Positions 25,604 through 34,673 are shown, counted from the first letter of the stretch. The stretch: 64,000 bases of DNA from Streptomyces alfalfae (GCF_004127445.1 NZ_QEXM01000043.1:558001-622000); one strand, 5' to 3'. The notes: generated by a model from the letters alone, not told the origin. Numbers and translations: made by a program.

Positions 25604-26980
25604 TCAGTTGTTCCTTTCCAGAAGTCGGCCGGCGGGTTCGGTGAACTCGCCGCCGTGCAGGATGCGTTCGCCGCGCAGCCAGGTGGACTTCACGACGCCG
25701 CTGAGGGTCTTGCCCGCGTACGCCGTGACTCGGTTCCGGTGCTGGAGCTCCGCGGGGTCCACGGTGAAGGTCTCGTCGGGCGCGAGGACCGCGAAGTCGG
25801 CGTCGCGGCCGGCCTCGATGGCGCCCTTCTGGTCGAGTCCGACCAGTTCGGCGGTGCGGGTGGACATCCACCGCACCACGTCCTCAAGGGTGTGCCCGCG
25901 CTTCCTGGCCTCGGTCCAGACGGCGGGCAGGCTGAGCTGGAGGCCGGAGATGCCGCCCCAGGCGGTGGCGAAGTCGTCGGTCTTCAGGTCGGCGGTGGAG
26001 GGCGAGTGGTCGGTGACGACGCAGTCGATGGTGCCGTCGGCCAGCGCGGCCCACAGCAGGTCCTGGTTGCCCGCCTCCCTGATGGGCGGGCAGCACTTGA
26101 ACTCGCTGGCGCCGTCGGGGACTTCCTCGGCGGTCAGGGTCAGGTAGTGCGGGCAGGTCTCGACGGTCAGCCGGACGCCCTCGCGCTTGGCGGCGGCGAT
26201 GAGCGGGAGCGCGTCGGAGGAGGACAGGTGCAGGACGTGCACCCGCGCGCCGAGCCGCTTGGCGACGGCGATGAGCCCCTCGATCGCGGTGTCCTCGGAG
26301 ACACGGGGCCGGGTCTGGAGGTAGTCCGCGTACTTGGGTCCGCTCTTGTGCGGGGCGGCGTCCAGCTCGTGCGGGTCCTCGGCGTGCACGATGAGGAGCC
26401 CGCCGAAGCCGGCGATCTCGGCCATGGATGTGGTGAGCTGGTCCTGGTCCAGCTCGGGGAACTCCTCGACGCCGGAGGGCGACAGGAAGCACTTGAAGCC
26501 GTACACGCCCGCGTCGTGCAGCGGCTTGAGGTCCTGCACGTTGTCGGGCAGGGCGCCGCCCCAGAAGCCGACGTCGATGTGCGCCTTGGACCGGGCGACC
26601 TCCTGCTTGGTCCGCAGGTTGCCGACCGTCGTGGTCGGCGGCAGGGAGTTGAGCGGCATGTCGACGAGCGCGGTGATGCCGCCGGCGGCCGCGGCGCGGG
26701 TGGCGGTCCAAAAGCCCTCCCACTCGGTGCGGCCGGGGTCGTTCACGTGGACGTGCGTGTCGACGAGGCCGGGCAGCAGGACGTCGTCGCCGAAGTCCTC
26801 CAGGCGCGCGCCGTCGGGCACGGGGGCGTCGTACGCGGCGACGGCCACGATCTTCCCGCCGGAGACGGCGACCGAGGCGGCCCGGGTCCCCTCCGGGGTG
26901 ACGACGCGTGTGGAGCGCAGCACCAGCTCGGCCTTGCCGTCTCCGGCACTCGTGACGACGTCGACGTCTCGTTCGGACAC
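25604..26980 (-). CDS. allB: Allantoinase
   Basis: A 458-aa amidohydrolase that opens allantoin to allantoate. The dinuclear-metal residues are visible: DTHVHVND near the N-terminus, the carboxylated Lys in YGFKCFLSPSG, His in LIVHAEDP and HVLHLSSSD, and Asp in VVTDHSPS. The GTG at 26978-26980 (VSERDVDVV) has a GAGAGGGGA site 5 nt upstream; a longer in-frame start at 27034 would run into the operator region. It forms an operon with alc and is divergent from an AllR-like regulator. Confidence 0.95.
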   Translation of the reverse strand: MSERDVDVVTSAGDGKAELVLRSTRVVTPEGTRAASVAVSGGKIVAVAAYDAPVPDGARLEDFGDDVLLPGLVDTHVHVNDPGRTEWEGFWTATRAAAAGGITALVDMPLNSLPPTTTVGNLRTKQEVARSKAHIDVGFWGGALPDNVQDLKPLHDAGVYGFKCFLSPSGVEEFPELDQDQLTTSMAEIAGFGGLLIVHAEDPHELDAAPHKSGPKYADYLQTRPRVSEDTAIEGLIAVAKRLGARVHVLHLSSSDALPLIAAAKREGVRLTVETCPHYLTLTAEEVPDGASEFKCCPPIREAGNQDLLWAALADGTIDCVVTDHSPSTADLKTDDFATAWGGISGLQLSLPAVWTEARKRGHTLEDVVRWMSTRTAELVGLDQKGAIEAGRDADFAVLAPDETFTVDPAELQHRNRVTAYAGKTLSGVVKSTWLRGERILHGGEFTEPAGRLLERNN

Positions 26981-27045
26981 CCGTGTCCCCTCTCCGCGTC
27001 TGTTCTGTTGCGCGTCTCTTCTGTTCCGCTGCACAGACCTTTTGT

Positions 27046-27060
27046 TTCCGCTTAACGGAA
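27046..27060. promoter_or_regulatory. AllR-like operator motif TTCCGCTTAACGGAA upstream of allB
   Basis: A 15-bp inverted repeat, TTCCG-N5-CGGAA, about 65 bp before the allantoinase start. It shares the TTCC-N7-GGAA pattern with sites at the allR and aceB promoters. On the minus strand a TTGAAT box immediately precedes it, but no good -10 follows. Confidence 0.5.
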
Positions 27061-27077
27061 TTCAACGTTCTGTTGAA
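27061..27077. promoter_or_regulatory. Second inverted repeat TTCAACGTTCTGTTGAA next to the allB operator
   Basis: TTCAAC-N5-GTTGAA abuts the TTCC-N7-GGAA site directly. It could bind a second regulator such as GlnR, or a second dimer of the same IclR protein. The function is unproven. Confidence 0.35.
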
Positions 27078-27147
27078 GAAGTTTTCACGCTCGCTCTCGC
27101 GGCGTCAAGGGTCGAATGCGGGCCGAGGGGGCGCCGCGAACTCGCAC

Positions 27148-27176
27148 TAGACTTTTCCACAAGGTGGAAATATGAT
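27148..27176 (+). promoter_or_regulatory. allR promoter with operator in the spacer
   Basis: TAGACT (27148-27153) and TATGAT (27171-27176) are 17 bp apart. The spacer is the palindrome TTTCCACAAGGTGGAAA (27154-27170, 7-bp arms). A bound regulator would directly block RNA polymerase, pointing to autoregulation. The remaining leader to the GTG at 27354 is about 170 bp with no gene seen. Confidence 0.6.
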
Positions 27177-27353
27177 TCCGCACGTCAAAACGTAGCTACG
27201 CACAACGACGGCGCCGGGGTCTCCTTGGACAACCCCATGGAGACACGGACAAAGGCGACCTGACCGGCGACGGCGCCAGGACGCGTCCGAGCCCCGGCGA
27301 GGAACCGCCCGGTAGGCTGCTTCCTTGCCCGCCAGCACCGAAAGGAACGCGCC

Positions 27354-28163
27354 GTGCCGACGTCAAGCGCCAACGACGCCCTTGCTGAAGTCGCCGCCTC
27401 AAAGCCTCCCGCCGCGAGCGGTGGCGTCCAGTCCCTAGAGCGCGCCTTCGATCTGCTGGAGCGGATGGCGGACGCCGGGGGCGAGGTCGGTCTCAGCGAG
27501 CTCTCCGCCAGCAGCGGGCTCCCGCTGCCGACGATCCACCGCCTGATGCGCACGCTGGTCGCCTGCGGCTACGTACGCCAGCAGGCCAACCGCCGCTACT
27601 CCCTCGGCCCGCGCCTGATCCGCCTCGGCGAGTCCGCCTCCCGGCTGCTCGGCACCTGGGCCCGGCCCTACCTCGCCCGCCTGGTCGAGGAGACCGGCGA
27701 GACGGCGAACATGGCGCTGCTCGACGGCGACGAGATCGTGTACGTGGCGCAGGTGCCTTCCAAGCACTCCATGCGGATGTTCACCGAGGTCGGCCGGCGG
27801 GTCCTGCCGCACTCCACGGGCGTCGGCAAGGCGCTCCTCGCCGACACGCCACCGGAGGAGGTGCGGGCGCTGCTCGCGCGCACCGGGATGCCGGCGGCCA
27901 CGGAGAAGACGATCACCACGCCGCAGGGGTTCCTCGACGCGCTGGAGGAGGTTCGCCGAGCGGGGTACGCGGTCGACGACAACGAGCAGGAGATCGGCGT
28001 ACGGTGCCTCGCCGTGCCGGTGCCGAACTCGCCCACGGCGGCGGCCATCTCGATCTCCGGGCCCGCGGGGCGGGTCACGGAGGCGGCGACGGAGAAGATC
28101 GTGCCGGTGCTGCAGCAGGTGGCGGTGGAGTTGTCGGCTGCCCTCACGACTACTGGCTCCTGA
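27354..28163 (+). CDS. allR: IclR family transcriptional regulator, AllR-like
   Basis: A 269-aa IclR-type protein. A flexible N-terminus of about 22 residues leads to the winged helix (QSLERAFDLLERMADAGGEV to about residue 85), then the effector-binding domain (MALLDGDEIVYVAQVPSKHS; LPHSTGVGKALLA). An AAGGAA site precedes the GTG. The gene is divergent from allB-alc, the classic position of AllR, which in E. coli senses glyoxylate and allantoin. From memory an AllR of this kind controls allantoin genes in S. coelicolor. The operator motif is also found at aceB. Confidence 0.85.
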   Translation: MPTSSANDALAEVAASKPPAASGGVQSLERAFDLLERMADAGGEVGLSELSASSGLPLPTIHRLMRTLVACGYVRQQANRRYSLGPRLIRLGESASRLLGTWARPYLARLVEETGETANMALLDGDEIVYVAQVPSKHSMRMFTEVGRRVLPHSTGVGKALLADTPPEEVRALLARTGMPAATEKTITTPQGFLDALEEVRRAGYAVDDNEQEIGVRCLAVPVPNSPTAAAISISGPAGRVTEAATEKIVPVLQQVAVELSAALTTTGS

Positions 28164-28179
28164 GCCTTGGGCGGTTTCG

Positions 28180-28220
28180 GGCCGCCGCTGCGCGGCGGAT
28201 GCTCTCCCACCCGCCCGTAT
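28180..28220 (-). repeat. Inverted copy of the 28296-28505 repeat unit
   Basis: The reverse complement of 28180-28220 contains GGGCGGGTGGGAGAGCATCC and CGCCGCGCAGCGGCGGCC, which match the start of the tandem units further on. It lies 17 bp after the allR stop. With the direct copies it could form a long-range stem. Confidence 0.7.
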
Positions 28221-28295
28221 CCCCGCATCGAGCTGCGCAGGTAGGTCCCCCGGAGGTCAACAGCGGGGGCGGGGAGGGCTGGACCACCGGGTGCT

Positions 28296-28505
28296 GAGCG
28301 GGTGGGTGGGAGACTCCCACCGCGCAGCGGCGGCCCTGCCCCTACGGCACCCGTAGACCACGGGGTACCGGGCGGGTGGGTGGGAGACTCCCGCCGCGCA
28401 GCGGCGGCCCTGCCCCTACGGCACCCGTGGACCACGGAGCAACGGGCGGACGGACGGGAGGCATCCGGCGGCCTGCCCTCCGGCACCCGTGGACCACGGG
28501 GTACC
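28296..28505. repeat. Array of 74, 74 and 62-bp repeat units
   Basis: Two units of 74 bp (28296-28369, 28370-28443), with only about seven or eight differences by eye, are followed by a shorter 62-bp unit. Shared landmarks are GGGTGGGTGGGAGACTCCC, CCGCGCAGCGGCGG and CGGCACCCGT. Each unit can also form small hairpins. No ribosome site or conserved frame was seen, so it is treated as non-coding, filling the gap between the convergent allR and ABC exporter genes. Confidence 0.8.
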
Positions 28506-28520
28506 GGACAGGTGGCAGAC

Positions 28521-29300
28521 CTAGCCGCGGCTTTGGCCCCGGCAAGGTGAAGACAGGCAACCGTCCGCCATCTCCACCACGCGGTCCGCGACGGACAACC
28601 GCGCCCGGTCATGCGTGACCAGCACCGTCGCCGTGCCCCGCTCCCGCGTGAGCCGCGAGAGCAGCTCAAGCACCGCCCCGCCCCGCTCGTGGTCCAACGC
28701 GCTGGTCGGCTCGTCGACCAGCAGCACCGCGGGGGCGTTCATCAGCGCCCGCGCGATCCCCACCCGCTGCCGCTGCCCGCCGGACATCTGGTGCGGGCGT
28801 CGCCCGGCCTCCCCCGCGAGGCCCACCGCGGCCAGCAGCTCCCGCGCTCGCTCGCGGACCTGCCGGGAGGGCCGCCGCCCGTCCACGTGGGCCATCAGCT
28901 CCAGCTGCTCCAGCGCCGTCAGCGACGCCAGCAGGTTCGGCTGCTGGAAGACGATGCCGAGCCGGCGCCGCCGCAGCGCGGCCTGTTCCGCCCGGCTCAG
29001 GGTCCCCGTGTCGACGCCGTCCAGCACGACCCGGCCCCGGTCGGGCGTGACCAGTGTCGCCGCGACGGCGAGCAGGCTGGACTTCCCCGAACCCGAGGGG
29101 CCGAGGACGGCCGTCATGGTGCCTCCGGGCACCTCAAGGCTCACCCCGTCCAGCGCGGTGAGCCGCCCGCCCCCGTCGGGATACGTGAGGGTGACGTCCT
29201 CGACCACCAGCGACGAGGCGGCAGAGCCGGCAGAGCCGGCCACAGCAGAGCCGACCCCGGCGGTGGCAGACCGAGCAGAGAACTTGCGCAGGGCATTCAT
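28521..29300 (-). CDS. ABC transporter ATP-binding protein (MacB/LolD type)
   Basis: A 259-aa ATPase with an Ala/Gly/Ser-rich N-terminal extension. It shows Walker A GPSGSGKSS, Q-loop FQQPNLL, signature MSGGQRQRVGIARAL and Walker B VLLVDEPTSALD. This is the MacB/FtsE/LolD subfamily, which powers mechanotransmission exporters rather than import. Its start overlaps the stop of the FtsX-like permease (ATGA at 29297-29300). The substrate may be a peptide or an envelope lipid. The divergent two-component system may regulate it. Confidence 0.9.
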   Translation of the reverse strand: MNALRKFSARSATAGVGSAVAGSAGSAASSLVVEDVTLTYPDGGGRLTALDGVSLEVPGGTMTAVLGPSGSGKSSLLAVAATLVTPDRGRVVLDGVDTGTLSRAEQAALRRRRLGIVFQQPNLLASLTALEQLELMAHVDGRRPSRQVRERARELLAAVGLAGEAGRRPHQMSGGQRQRVGIARALMNAPAVLLVDEPTSALDHERGGAVLELLSRLTRERGTATVLVTHDRARLSVADRVVEMADGCLSSPCRGQSRG

Positions 29301-30382
29301 CGAGCACTCCCCAGTGCGACCAACGGATCGACGGCGGTGATCCGCCGCACGGAAAGACCGGCTCCCAGCACCCCGAGGGCGACCATGACGGCGGCCGGCC
29401 ACAGCGTGGTGGACGGTTCGAGGACGAACGGGACGTCGTCGCCGCTGATGACGCCGCCGACCCCGGCGGCCAGGCCCGTCCCGAGCGCCGTGCCGGCGAC
29501 GAGCATCGCCACGGCCTGCCCGAGCGCGTCCCGCAGGAGGTACGGCGTCGAGGCGCCCAAGGCCTTCAGGACGGCGATGTCACCGCCCCGCTGGATCGTC
29601 CAGACGGTGAAGAAGGCGCCTATGACCAGCGCGGAGATCACGAAGAGGAAGCCCCGCATCAGTTGGAGGGACCCGTTCTCGGCCTGGTAGGAGCCGATCG
29701 CGGTGAGCGCGGCGTCCAGGGACTTCGTCTCGGTCCCCGCGGCCTCGTCCCCCGCGGCCAGATCGACGCCGTCGGCGGTGCGGAGGGCCACCACGGTCGC
29801 CCGCGGTTCCTTCGACGCCCCGCCGCGGGAGAGCTTCTGCCAGTCGTCGAGGCCGACCCACACCACGGGGGTGTGGCTGTACGAGGCGTCGGAGGCGACC
29901 CGTACGACCCGCTCCTCGACCGCGCCGCCCCCGAGCCGCACCCGGTCGCCGACGCCCGCGCCGAGTTCCGCGGCGGCCTTCTCGGAGAGCACGGCCCCGC
30001 CGGGCGCGACCCCGCGCGGGGCGATCCCGGAGTCCGGCTCCACGCCGAACGCGGAGACCGCGGCCGACCGGTCGCCCGAGGTGGCGTTGAGGGTGCTGAT
30101 GCCGATGGGGTGCGCGGCGGTGACGCCGGGGCGCCCGGCCCACTTCCCCCAGGCGCTCCGCTCCAGGGAGGAGTTGGTGAAGGAGACGGACTGGCCGTCG
30201 GGCGGCGCGGCGAACGCGAGGTGGTCGGCCGGCAGCCCGGTGATGGCCGAGGTGTTCTCCTTCGCGAGCCCGGCGGTCAGTCCCGACAGCAGCCCCACGA
30301 GCAGGGTGATCAATACGACGACGGCTCCCATCAGGGCGAACCGCCCCTTGGCGAACCGTAGGTCTCTCCAGGCGACGAACAT
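29297..30382 (-). CDS. ABC transporter permease (FtsX/MacB type)
   Basis: A 361-aa permease with the classic layout: one N-terminal helix (FALMGAVVVLITLLVGLLSG), a large extracytoplasmic domain (about residues 40-240), then three helices (GFLFVISALVIGAFFTVWTI; the alanine/glycine-rich pair near 290-345). The GGDIAVLKALGAST loop between helices 2 and 3 is typical of FtsX-like permeases. An ATG with a GGGAGG-like site starts it. It pairs with the overlapping ATPase gene as a putative exporter. Confidence 0.9.
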   Translation of the reverse strand: MFVAWRDLRFAKGRFALMGAVVVLITLLVGLLSGLTAGLAKENTSAITGLPADHLAFAAPPDGQSVSFTNSSLERSAWGKWAGRPGVTAAHPIGISTLNATSGDRSAAVSAFGVEPDSGIAPRGVAPGGAVLSEKAAAELGAGVGDRVRLGGGAVEERVVRVASDASYSHTPVVWVGLDDWQKLSRGGASKEPRATVVALRTADGVDLAAGDEAAGTETKSLDAALTAIGSYQAENGSLQLMRGFLFVISALVIGAFFTVWTIQRGGDIAVLKALGASTPYLLRDALGQAVAMLVAGTALGTGLAAGVGGVISGDDVPFVLEPSTTLWPAAVMVALGVLGAGLSVRRITAVDPLVALGSAR

Positions 30383-30637
30383 GCCTCCCACCCTGCGGGC
30401 GTGGCGGGGGCGGGGGCATCGCGCCACAGCACGGTTCACCCGTGTCGAAGTACGGAACCGGCGCTCAACCTTTCGGTTGACGTTCGGACGGGACAGTGCC
30501 CGTACCGTGGAAGAACCCCCGTCCACCCCCAGCCCCCGCGAGGCCCCGGCCTGACCCCGGCCAGACCCCACAAGGCCCCCCGGCCCCACCCCACAAGGTT
30601 CCCGGCCCGCACCCGGCCGACCACACGAGACCTCCCC

Positions 30638-31861
30638 ATGCCACGCACCCGCACCGCCACGAGCCCGCCGTCCGACCGGCCGGTCCCCGTGCCCCCCGCC
30701 ATCCGCCGTTGCCTCCACGCCCTCCTCGTGGGGCTCCTCGCGCTCGCCGCCGTCAAGGCGGTGACGGGCGGCGCCGAGCACCGTGCCGGGGTCGTCGCGG
30801 CGGCCGTGGTGATGGGGGCCGTGTACACGGCGGGGACACTGCACCCGGCGGTGGGCCGTTCGCGGCGCGCGGCCGGGTGGTGGCTGACGGCGCTCGCCGC
30901 CTGCTGGCTGATGCTGCTCGTGCTCTCGCCGGACGGGCTCTGGGCCGCCTTTCCGCTGTACTTCCTCCAGCTCCACCTGCTGCCGAAGCGCCGGGCGCTG
31001 CCCGCGGTCCTCGCCACGGCGGCGGCGGCCATCGCGAGCTTCCTGGTGCACAGCGCGCGCGTCACGCCAGGCAGTTTCATCGGACCGCTGCTCGGCGCGG
31101 CCGTGGCGGTGGCCACGGTCCTCGGGTACGAGGCGCTGTACCGGGAGAGCGAGCGCCGCCGCGAGCTGATCGACGAGCTGATGGCGACCCGCGCCGAACT
31201 CGCCGCCGCCGAGCGCACCGCGGGCACGCTGGCCGAGCGCGAGCGCCTGGCCAGGGAGATCCACGACACGCTCGCGCAGGGGCTGTCGTCGATCCAGTTG
31301 CTGCTGCGGGCCGCCCAGCGCGCGCTGCCGGCCGGCTCCCCGGCGGGCCCGCACATCGAGCGGGCCCGCGAGGCGGCGCAGGACAACCTCGCCGAGGCCC
31401 GGCGTTTCGTGCGCGCCCTGTCGCCGCCGGACCTGGAGCACGGTTCGCTGGCCGGCGCCCTTGAGCGGCTGTGCGCGTCGAGCGCGGGGCCGCGCGTCCG
31501 GTTCTCCCTCAGCGGCACGCCCGCGGAGCTGCCGACGCCGTACGAGGTGGCGCTGCTGCGGGTCGCGCAGTCCGCCCTGGCGAACACGGTCCGCCACGCG
31601 GAGGCCCGCCGCGCCGAGATCACCCTGACGTTCATGGACGCCTCGGTCACGCTGGACGTGGTCGACGACGGCCGCGGCTTCGAACCGGCGGCGGACGGCC
31701 GGGCCGCCGGGGAGCGCGACGGCGGCTTCGGGCTGCCCGCGATGCGGGCGCGCGCGCAGTCGCTCGGCGGCACGTTCACGGTCGAGTCGGCGCCCGGTCA
31801 GGGCACGGCGGTGGCGATCTCGCTGCCGCTGCCGGCACGGACGAAGGAGGACGCGGCGTGA
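30638..31861 (+). CDS. Sensor histidine kinase (HisKA_3)
   Basis: A 407-aa membrane kinase with four to six N-terminal helices, the coil ESERRRELIDELMATRAELA, H-box LAREIHDTLAQGLSSIQLLL, and a HATPase_c domain (VVDDGRGFEP, GGFGLPAMRARAQSLGGTF). It is similar to LiaS/DesK-type sensors of envelope stress. It overlaps its regulator (GTGA at 31858-31861) and is divergent from the MacB-like exporter, its likely target. The ribosome site before the ATG is weak. Confidence 0.9.
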   Translation: MPRTRTATSPPSDRPVPVPPAIRRCLHALLVGLLALAAVKAVTGGAEHRAGVVAAAVVMGAVYTAGTLHPAVGRSRRAAGWWLTALAACWLMLLVLSPDGLWAAFPLYFLQLHLLPKRRALPAVLATAAAAIASFLVHSARVTPGSFIGPLLGAAVAVATVLGYEALYRESERRRELIDELMATRAELAAAERTAGTLAERERLAREIHDTLAQGLSSIQLLLRAAQRALPAGSPAGPHIERAREAAQDNLAEARRFVRALSPPDLEHGSLAGALERLCASSAGPRVRFSLSGTPAELPTPYEVALLRVAQSALANTVRHAEARRAEITLTFMDASVTLDVVDDGRGFEPAADGRAAGERDGGFGLPAMRARAQSLGGTFTVESAPGQGTAVAISLPLPARTKEDAA

Positions 31862-32526
31862 CGCGCGCGCCCGGGGCGGGCGCCCCGACCATCCGGCTGC
31901 TGCTCGCCGACGACCACCCGGTGGTCCGCGCGGGGCTGCGGGCCGTCCTCGACGCCGAGCCGGACTTCGAGATCGTGGCGGAGGCGGCGACGGCCGAGGC
32001 GGCGGTGGAGGCGGCCGCCGCGCAGGGGCCGGAGGGCGTCGACGTGGTCCTGATGGACCTCCAGTTCGGCCCCGGGATGCACGGGGCCGCCGCGACGGCG
32101 GCGATCACCGCGCGCGAGGACGCGCCCCGGGTCCTGGTCCTCACCACGTACGACACGGACGCCGACATCCTCGCGGCGGTGGAGGCGGGCGCCGCCGGCT
32201 ACCTGTTGAAGGACGCGCCGCCCGAGGAGCTGGCCGCGGCGGTCCGCACGGCGGCCTCGGGCCGTTCGGCGCTCGCCCCCGCCGTCGCCAACCGTCTGAT
32301 GGACCGGATGCGGACGCCCGGGGAGGCGCTGAGCCGCCGCGAGCTGGAGGTGCTGCGCCTGGTGAAGGACGGCCTCTCCAACCAACGGATCAGCAAGGAG
32401 CTGTTCCTGAGCCAGGCCACGGTGAAGTCCCACCTGGTGCACATCTACGCCAAGCTCGGCGTGGACTCCCGTACGGCCGCGGTGGCCGCGGCGACGTCCC
32501 GCGGCCTGATCCGCGACCGCCCCTGA
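31858..32526 (+). CDS. LuxR/NarL family response regulator
   Basis: A 222-aa regulator starting at GTG 31858, with AAGGAGG 7 nt upstream inside the kinase gene. The receiver has LLLADDHPVVR and phosphoacceptor Asp67 in VLMDLQFGPG; Lys is in YLLKDAP. The C-terminal LuxR HTH reads LSRRELEVLRLVKDGLSNQR. It is cognate to the overlapping kinase and probably controls the divergent exporter. Confidence 0.92.
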   Translation: MTRAPGAGAPTIRLLLADDHPVVRAGLRAVLDAEPDFEIVAEAATAEAAVEAAAAQGPEGVDVVLMDLQFGPGMHGAAATAAITAREDAPRVLVLTTYDTDADILAAVEAGAAGYLLKDAPPEELAAAVRTAASGRSALAPAVANRLMDRMRTPGEALSRRELEVLRLVKDGLSNQRISKELFLSQATVKSHLVHIYAKLGVDSRTAAVAAATSRGLIRDRP

Positions 32527-32557
32527 GCCGACCGCCGCTCACTGCCCCAGCGGTGGT

Positions 32558-33100
32558 TCACCGTCCGACCAGCGCGAAGTCCTCCGCGGTCATCCGCCGC
32601 AACGCCCTGCGCAGGCCCCTCGGCACGGTCGGCGCGGGAACGGTGAGGACCGGGCAGACCGCGCGGGCCCCGATCCCGCGGTGGAGCCGGCTCGGGCGAC
32701 GCCTGCCGGGGCGGGTCCCGATGACCAGCAGGTCGTGCGGGTGGACGGCGAGGCCGGGCAGCGCGCTCGCGGGACGGCCCCTGACCACCCGGCGCTCACT
32801 CCCGACGCCCGGCGGCGCGCCGCCGAAGGCCGCGTCGAAGGCGCCGTCGAGGCGGGCCCGCGCCTCGGCCCGCCAGTGCCGTGCCCACGCCGGGTCGGGG
32901 CGCCGCAGATACAGCGCCTCGCCCTCCGGCGGCTCCCAGGCGGTCACCGCCACGAGCGGACGCCCGCTCCGCCGGGCCGCGTCGGCGGCGGCACGCAGCG
33001 CCGCGAGACTCGCGAGTGATCCGCTCACCCCCACCACGACGCGCCCGTCCCCGCTCTCCGTCCCCGCTGTCGATGCCACCGGTGCCCTCCCAGGCCACAT
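32558..33100 (-). CDS. Universal stress protein (USP) family protein
   Basis: A 180-aa protein starting MWPGRAPVAS at 33100. The USP fold is indicated by VVVGVSGSLASLAALRAA at the N-terminus of the domain and HDLLVIGTRPGRRRPSRLHR near the C-terminus, which resembles the GxxGxx-S/T nucleotide loop; here the usual Gly spacing is altered (GTRPGRRR). It converges with the two-component operon and is divergent from the MocR regulator. Role in stress unknown. Confidence 0.8.
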   Translation of the reverse strand: MWPGRAPVASTAGTESGDGRVVVGVSGSLASLAALRAAADAARRSGRPLVAVTAWEPPEGEALYLRRPDPAWARHWRAEARARLDGAFDAAFGGAPPGVGSERRVVRGRPASALPGLAVHPHDLLVIGTRPGRRRPSRLHRGIGARAVCPVLTVPAPTVPRGLRRALRRMTAEDFALVGR

Positions 33101-33137
33101 GAGCCGCTTCTTCCCGCCGCCGACGACTCTGTACGCT

Positions 33138-33163
33138 GATTGGCCTGGAGAGCAGGGCCAATC
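33138..33163. promoter_or_regulatory. Inverted repeat upstream of MocR-type regulator
   Basis: GATTGGCC (33138-33145) and GGCCAATC (33156-33163) are perfect 8-bp arms separated by 10 bp, in the 76-bp gap between the USP gene and the MocR gene. MocR regulators commonly bind their own promoter, so an autoregulatory operator is likely. Confidence 0.45.
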
Positions 33164-33176
33164 GGCATGAGTTGGC

Positions 33177-34646
33177 ATGGTGGAGGGGCGAGTGGTCCGC
33201 GTGGGGGACAGAAGGCTGGGCAGCCGTCGGCTCGCCGCGCTGCTGGTCGGCGCCGTGGGCGAGCGCCCCGGGTACCGCGCGCTCGCCCACGGCGTGCGCA
33301 CCCTCGTCCTGGACGGCCGCGTCCCGCTGCACACCCGGCTGCCCGCCGAGCGCGAGCTGGCCTCGGCGCTCGCGGTGAGCCGGGCCACGGTCACGGCGGC
33401 GTACGACGTGCTGCGCGAGGGCGGCTTCGCGCACAGCCGCCGGGGCGCGGGGACCTGGACCGAGCTGCCGGAGGGGCAGCGGCCCGCCGCCGTGGCGGCG
33501 TTCCCGGTGGGCGACGACGTGCTCGACCTGGCGGTGGCGGCGCCCGGCGCCCCGGAGCGGGAGCTGGCGGCGGCGCTCGGCGCGGCGGCGGCGATGCTGC
33601 CCGAGCACGCGCCGACGGCGGGCTACCACCCGTACGGGATACCGCAGTTGCGGGCGGCCGTGGCCGACCGTTTCACCCGGCGGGGGCTGCCCACGCTCCC
33701 CGACCAGATCCTGATCACGACCGGCGCCCAGCACGCGCTGTCCCTGACGCTGTCGCTCCTCGGCGGGCCGGGCGACCGCGTCCTGGTCGAGAACCCCTCG
33801 TACCCGAACGCCCTGGACGCGATCCGCAACGCCGGCCTGCGTCCGGTGCCGGTGCCGGTCACGGAGGACGGCTGGGACAGCGGACTCGTGGAGTCCTCGC
33901 TGCGGCAGGCGGCTCCCCGCATGGCGTACCTGGTGCCGGACTTCCAGAACCCGACCGGCAATCTGATGCCGCCGGAGCAGCGCGTACGGGTCCTGGAGAC
34001 GGCCCGCGCGACGGGCGCCTGGCTGCTGATCGACGAGACCGTCGCCGACATCGCCCTGGACGGGCCGCCGCCCGCCCCCTTCGCCTCGCTCGCGCCGCAC
34101 GGCGTCGGCGAACAGGTCGTCACCGTCGGGTCGTTGAGCAAGACGCACTGGGGCGGGCTGCGGATCGGCTGGGTGCGGGCGGGCACGCGGCTGATCACGG
34201 AGCTGGCGATGGCGCGGGTGCCGGGCGACATGGCGACGCCCGTCATCGAGCAGTTGGTGGCGCTGCACCTGTTGCGCGAGATGGACCAGGTCCTCGGCGA
34301 GCGGCTGCCGATGCTGCGGGAGCGGCGGGACGCCCTGGCGGCGTCACTGGCCAGGCATGTGCCGCAGTGGCGCTGGCGGACGCCGCCGGGCGGCCTGTCG
34401 CTCTGGGTGGACCTGGGCCGCCCGATCGCGTCGGCCCTGGCCCGTGCGGCGTCGGCGCGGGGTGTGCGGATCGAGGGCGGCTCCCGCTTCGGCGCCGACC
34501 CGGGCACGCATGAGCACCGCCTCCGCATCCCCTACACGCTCCCGCCGGCCGCCCTGGAGCTGGCCGCGCAACGCCTCGCGGCCACGCTGGCGGGCGACCT
34601 GCGCGCCCCCGCCGACGAGGCGCGGGGCCGCCGCTGGGTCGCGTGA
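33177..34646 (+). CDS. MocR family PLP-dependent transcriptional regulator
   Basis: A 489-aa fusion of a GntR winged helix (about residues 30-95, PLHTRLPAERELASALAVSR) and a type-I aminotransferase domain (about 110-470). PLP-binding landmarks are present: YHPYGIPQLR, PDFQNPTGNLMPP and the Schiff-base Lys322 in GSLSKTHWGGLRIGW. Such proteins use bound PLP with an amine or amino acid as effector. GTG codons at 33192 and 33201 are alternative starts and fit the GGAGGGG site about equally well. It is divergent from the USP gene. Confidence 0.88.
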   Translation: MVEGRVVRVGDRRLGSRRLAALLVGAVGERPGYRALAHGVRTLVLDGRVPLHTRLPAERELASALAVSRATVTAAYDVLREGGFAHSRRGAGTWTELPEGQRPAAVAAFPVGDDVLDLAVAAPGAPERELAAALGAAAAMLPEHAPTAGYHPYGIPQLRAAVADRFTRRGLPTLPDQILITTGAQHALSLTLSLLGGPGDRVLVENPSYPNALDAIRNAGLRPVPVPVTEDGWDSGLVESSLRQAAPRMAYLVPDFQNPTGNLMPPEQRVRVLETARATGAWLLIDETVADIALDGPPPAPFASLAPHGVGEQVVTVGSLSKTHWGGLRIGWVRAGTRLITELAMARVPGDMATPVIEQLVALHLLREMDQVLGERLPMLRERRDALAASLARHVPQWRWRTPPGGLSLWVDLGRPIASALARAASARGVRIEGGSRFGADPGTHEHRLRIPYTLPPAALELAAQRLAATLAGDLRAPADEARGRRWVA

Positions 34647-34673
34647 CCGGGACCGGGCCCGGCTCGCGTGGCC

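Noticed and set aside
28296..28505. CRISPR or coding tandem repeat
   Set aside because: The units directly abut with no variable spacers, and no ribosome site or conserved frame runs through them.
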